Assembly (NCBI GenBank): GCA_016930535.1
Contig: JAFGGN010000134.1
Coordinates: forward strand, 1 to 48,264
DNA length: 48,264 nucleotides
Reading direction: 5' to 3'
DNA from: a bacterium
GTDB lineage: Bacteria; Zhuqueibacterota; QNDG01; JAFGCO01
Part shown: positions 45,265-48,264 of the stretch, piece after piece
Position numbering within the stretch: the stretch's first letter is position 1
How the letters are laid out: every line of letters starts with the position of its first letter
The notes under the pieces: generated by a model
Database searches by the model: none
The model's input: only the letters and a program-made list of their open reading frames with translations
What the model was told of the DNA's origin: nothing
Position numbers and translations under genes: made by a program

Positions 45265-46506
45265 TTAATTGCCGGCTGAATTCTTTTTCAACCGGATGAT
45301 TTCGATACCTGCATCAATAACAGCACCGAGACCGTGCTTTTCGTTGGTTCTTGCCGGACGGTTATAATAGAATACCATATCATTTTCAATCCCGGTGCCG
45401 ACGCAGACATCCTTGAGCTGTCCGTCATAGGTAATTTCATGTGTCTTCAATCCTTCCCAACCCCGAATCGCTATCGAGGCGTACCGTTTGTCTATCCAGC
45501 CCTCGTTTACGGCCCTGGCAGTACAGTACACAAACATGGCGGAACAGGAAGATTCGACATACGAATCGGTTTTATCGAGCACCTGATGCCATAATCCGTC
45601 GGCATTCTGATATTTCGCGATACCCAGGATCTGGCGTTCCAGGTTCCTGATTATCCAATCACGTTTCGGATGATCCGCAGGCAGAATATTCAGCAGGTGA
45701 ACCTGCGCCATCATGACCCAGCCGTTGCAGCGGCCCCAATGAGCCACGCCGTTTCTTTTCAGATCGCTGTAATAACAATGATAATACAGCCCTTTATCCT
45801 CATTCCAGAGATATTCGGTAAATTTCTCGACCTGGTGAATGGCATCATCAAAATATTTTGAATCACCGGAAAAACGGCCCATACGCGCCAGGAAGGGCAC
45901 ACTCATATACAAATCATCCGCCCATAATGTCATTTCATACGGGAATTTCCGTACCAATGTCCCGTCATCCAGTCGATCCTGCTTTTCCGTGATATGCCTG
46001 GCTGTGTTTTCAATGTATTCTTTATATTCGGGCCGTTTTACCTTCTGATACACATCGATGACACTGGCCCCCATGGCCCCGCAGTCATCCAGTTCTCTCA
46101 TGGTCCATAATTGGCCGAAGGGGTAATGGTAATGTGCACGATTCCCGTCAAATCGCTTTTGAAAAAACTGATAGTTGTCAAAACCGAACGCCACGTGTCC
46201 GGCGGCAAATTCCGAATATTTGTCTTCATTCAGGTAATTGCTCAAATTGATCATGGCCATATTCAAAACGCCGTTGGTGTAATGCCATTCACCGAAAGGA
46301 CTGGCAAATCTGACTTGTTCATCTTTCGGTATGTCTTTTGTGGAAGTGTAGATGCGCCTGTTCATGATTCCCTGAAATGTAAATTCCGCATGTTCAAGGA
46401 TATAATCCGCAACGCGCCTTGTTACTGCTTCATCGATATCATTCGCCTGTGCGTGGACCATTGATATCTGTAAAAATATCAGGCCGATTGTCATCCATTT
46501 TTTCAT
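45265..46506 (-). CDS. GH105 unsaturated rhamnogalacturonyl hydrolase (paralogue A)
   Basis: Exported 413-residue enzyme. The start at ATG 46506 is fixed by a near-perfect AGGAGG 6 bases upstream; the open frame extends to 46596 but would overlap the upstream gene. The signal peptide ends near MVHAQ. Motifs are FGQLWTMRELDDCGAMGAS, Asp197 in WADDLYM, VAHWGRCNGW and RPARTNEKHGLGAV. The expected role is removal of the unsaturated galacturonyl group from RG-I oligosaccharides in the periplasm. Its close similarity to the gene at 38896-40137 suggests duplication with the CE12 and DUF4450-like genes left between the copies. Confidence 0.92.
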   Translation of the reverse strand: MKKWMTIGLIFLQISMVHAQANDIDEAVTRRVADYILEHAEFTFQGIMNRRIYTSTKDIPKDEQVRFASPFGEWHYTNGVLNMAMINLSNYLNEDKYSEFAAGHVAFGFDNYQFFQKRFDGNRAHYHYPFGQLWTMRELDDCGAMGASVIDVYQKVKRPEYKEYIENTARHITEKQDRLDDGTLVRKFPYEMTLWADDLYMSVPFLARMGRFSGDSKYFDDAIHQVEKFTEYLWNEDKGLYYHCYYSDLKRNGVAHWGRCNGWVMMAQVHLLNILPADHPKRDWIIRNLERQILGIAKYQNADGLWHQVLDKTDSYVESSCSAMFVYCTARAVNEGWIDKRYASIAIRGWEGLKTHEITYDGQLKDVCVGTGIENDMVFYYNRPARTNEKHGLGAVIDAGIEIIRLKKNSAGN

Positions 46507-46568
46507 CGTGTTCCTCCTGACGGACCAAAACAAAGACCGTTTGTTGATTACATAGTGATACCTGCAGG

Positions 46569-48264
46569 CTATGGCATTGGATACAGGCCTTCCCACTCAA
46601 CATGCCATCCGCCGTCTGCGGGAAAACCGGGAGCATGACCTTCGGGCGCACCATCCCAGCCTGCGGCCATCATCGCCGCGGCGGTCAGAAGCCCTCCGTT
46701 ACCGGGTAAATACAAAGTCAGTCTCCTGTCCTGATAATTGTGCCCATTGGTCAAATAGGTGTTTCTCTGCACATCCATCAGCAATGCATCGACGGCCATT
46801 TCCGGTTCACCGACCCTTGCCGCTGTCATGGCGATGAGCGGGTAATCCCAGCCCCAGGTTCTGTCCCAGTTCCATGAGTTCAACACCTCTTTCAACGTGC
46901 TGCGCATGATCTCCACGTCAATATCCGCATTGGGCAGCATACCATAGGCACCCAGCAGTGTGGGATGATCGTTCCGATGAAACGCATCTTTGAATGTATT
47001 CATCGCTGTTTCCGTGTTCTGATAAAACCCGTCGTTTTCCGGAATTTCAGACATATGTGCGAGTATATGATCCCATTTCTCATTTCTGGACAGACCCAGC
47101 CTTTCCCGCCAGTGCTGAGCAGTTCTGAGTCCGAAGGCCCAGTAGGACAATTCAAAAGCCGGATTGATCGTGGTCTCCGGTTTGTAAAGCTCCTGAGCAG
47201 GAATCAGGGGCGGTCCGAGCACATACCGCTTGCGCGATTCATCCCACACAGTATATGAAGCCATAAAACCGGCTGTTTCGAATACGATCTTTTGATAACG
47301 GTCCAGCAGGGTCCTGTCTTCTTTATTCCGATAAAGCAGCTCCGCATAGTAAATCGGATGCGGCTGCTGCCAGACCAGAAAGACGCCCACGTTGGAAGGA
47401 CTTTCCCGGCCGTCCGGATCGGTCATTTTGGGCCATCGGACGCCTTCGTAACCCTGACGGGCCGCCTTCTTTCTTGCGGCAGGTAATATCGCCCCATACC
47501 AGTCAAAACTTTTTTCCAGAAGTTCGGGACGTCCCCAGAGAGCAAAATGAACGGCATGCCACCAATGCATTTCCAGATGAAATTTTCCGAACCAGCTGTT
47601 GCAGGTCAGGCCTGTTTCCTGAGGCGGCATGGATCCTGCGCATTGAACGGCCATCAGATATTGTGAAAGTACGATACGTCTCTCCAGCTCCCGGGCACGC
47701 GGATCCTTACTTTTTGACAGATCGATGGCCCCTCCGCTTTTCCAGAAACGGTTCCAGTGATCGGCGGATGCCTCAAAAGTTTCATTGATCCCGGGTAAAT
47801 CCTGAACGGGTTTTTCCGGAGAGAAATGACAGATAAAATTAAAATCGTCGGAACCGGCCGTTTCCAGCCTCAATCTGTTTTTTTCAGGCAGGTCGAACCG
47901 GGCCTGACCTTCCCATTGAATGGTCACATAATACCGGCTCGAATCGAGCCTGCGTTCCAGGACAACAGAATGGTTCCCTTTCTCCAGGACAATGGTCCGG
48001 TGTTTCTCCGGACTCTGCCAGTCTCCGGATTCCTTGCCCCAGGATAAAGAACCATAGGGAAAATTAAAAATAATCCCCAGACCGGCATCACGGATCATGT
48101 CCGAATGAATCCGCACTGCAATCTGATCCGTCTCCGGATGACAGCATGTCTCAACCTGTACCTTTATGCCATCCACTGAGAAACGACTGGACAGAATGCC
48201 GTCCCATAGGTTCAATGTCTGATGAATCTCATCAAGTTCATGCATTTCGACAGGCATTCCATGA
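46569..48264 (-). CDS. Six-hairpin glycosidase-like protein, 5' end outside the window
   Basis: The frame is open through the right edge, so the N-terminus is missing; 564 codons are visible. The visible part starts inside a beta-sandwich (FSVDGIKVQVETCCHPETDQ) and passes at about residue 190 into an (alpha/alpha)6 barrel. Notable blocks are PPQETGLTCNSWFGKFHLEM, HWWHAVHFALWGR, EGVRWPKMTDPDG, LVWQQPHPIYYAELLY, WDRTWGWDYPLIAMTAARVG and LYLPGNGGLL. The fold and domain order resemble clan GH-L/GH-M-like families (GH65, GH95), but I cannot assign it to a numbered family. Acidic residues in FHLEM and WGWDYP are candidates for catalysis. It lies 62 bases upstream of GH105 and is the first gene of the array seen here. 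No promoter for the array is visible. Confidence 0.75.
   Translation of the reverse strand, partial: HGMPVEMHELDEIHQTLNLWDGILSSRFSVDGIKVQVETCCHPETDQIAVRIHSDMIRDAGLGIIFNFPYGSLSWGKESGDWQSPEKHRTIVLEKGNHSVVLERRLDSSRYYVTIQWEGQARFDLPEKNRLRLETAGSDDFNFICHFSPEKPVQDLPGINETFEASADHWNRFWKSGGAIDLSKSKDPRARELERRIVLSQYLMAVQCAGSMPPQETGLTCNSWFGKFHLEMHWWHAVHFALWGRPELLEKSFDWYGAILPAARKKAARQGYEGVRWPKMTDPDGRESPSNVGVFLVWQQPHPIYYAELLYRNKEDRTLLDRYQKIVFETAGFMASYTVWDESRKRYVLGPPLIPAQELYKPETTINPAFELSYWAFGLRTAQHWRERLGLSRNEKWDHILAHMSEIPENDGFYQNTETAMNTFKDAFHRNDHPTLLGAYGMLPNADIDVEIMRSTLKEVLNSWNWDRTWGWDYPLIAMTAARVGEPEMAVDALLMDVQRNTYLTNGHNYQDRRLTLYLPGNGGLLTAAAMMAAGWDGAPEGHAPGFPADGGWHVEWEGLYPMP

Noticed and set aside
1..48264. 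Mobile elements, CRISPR arrays, tRNA or rRNA genes
   Set aside because: No transposase, terminal inverted repeats, spaced direct repeats or structural RNA signatures were recognised on reading both strands.

Overview
The window reads as one very large, almost wholly minus-strand carbohydrate-degradation locus aimed at pectin, above all rhamnogalacturonan I (RG-I) and its arabinan and galactan side chains. Four enzymes end in the roughly 80-residue tail beginning PNPFN and finishing in a basic K/R-rich 'RKM/RKI/TRKLxLLK/R' strand. That tail is the type IX secretion (Por) sorting domain of the Fibrobacterota-Chlorobiota-Bacteroidota (FCB) superphylum. Classic lipoboxes, moderate GC content and the lack of a SusC/SusD pair inside the window fit an FCB bacterium, possibly outside the familiar gut Bacteroides (for example a KSB1-, Calditrichota- or Ignavibacteria-like lineage). 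That placement is inference.

Layout. At the left edge (1-1306) a plus-strand gene encodes a surface lipoprotein with an IPT/TIG domain, preceded by a heptanucleotide repeat array. It ends at a strong bidirectional terminator (1331-1367). From there to the right edge 24 genes are all transcribed right to left, with gaps of 1-200 bases. In transcription order these are: a five-prime-truncated six-hairpin glycosidase-like protein; GH105; CE12 acetylesterase; a 1222-aa DUF4450-like protein; a second GH105; a GH112 phosphorylase; a GPH-family symporter; two GH28 proteins; a short GH106-like protein; a GH105-CE12-CE12 fusion; GH31; L-rhamnose mutarotase; an exported PL22 oligogalacturonate lyase; a sugar-porter MFS transporter; a UroD-like methyltransferase-fold protein; GH35; GH2; GH106; PL11 rhamnogalacturonan lyase; GH51; a GH43-like lipoprotein; GH43 arabinanase; and an arylsulfotransferase. 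No transcriptional regulator, tRNA, rRNA, CRISPR array or transposase was seen. No intergenic stretch exceeds 200 bases.

How the parts fit (inference from family functions). PL11, GH51 and GH43, all with sorting tails, would cut the RG-I backbone and arabinan outside the cell. CE12 domains would remove acetyl groups. Signal-peptide enzymes in the periplasm (GH105 x3, GH106 x2, GH28 x2, GH35, GH2, PL22, GH31) would finish the oligomers. Two inner-membrane transporters would import the products. The cytoplasmic GH112 enzyme, next to a GPH symporter, is best explained as a galactosyl-rhamnose phosphorylase that handles the joint between galactan side chains and backbone rhamnose. RhaM equilibrates L-rhamnose anomers for catabolism. 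The least explained members are the DUF4450-like protein, the UroD-like protein, the truncated six-hairpin protein, the short GH106-like protein and the arylsulfotransferase. They are the best places to look for undescribed chemistry.
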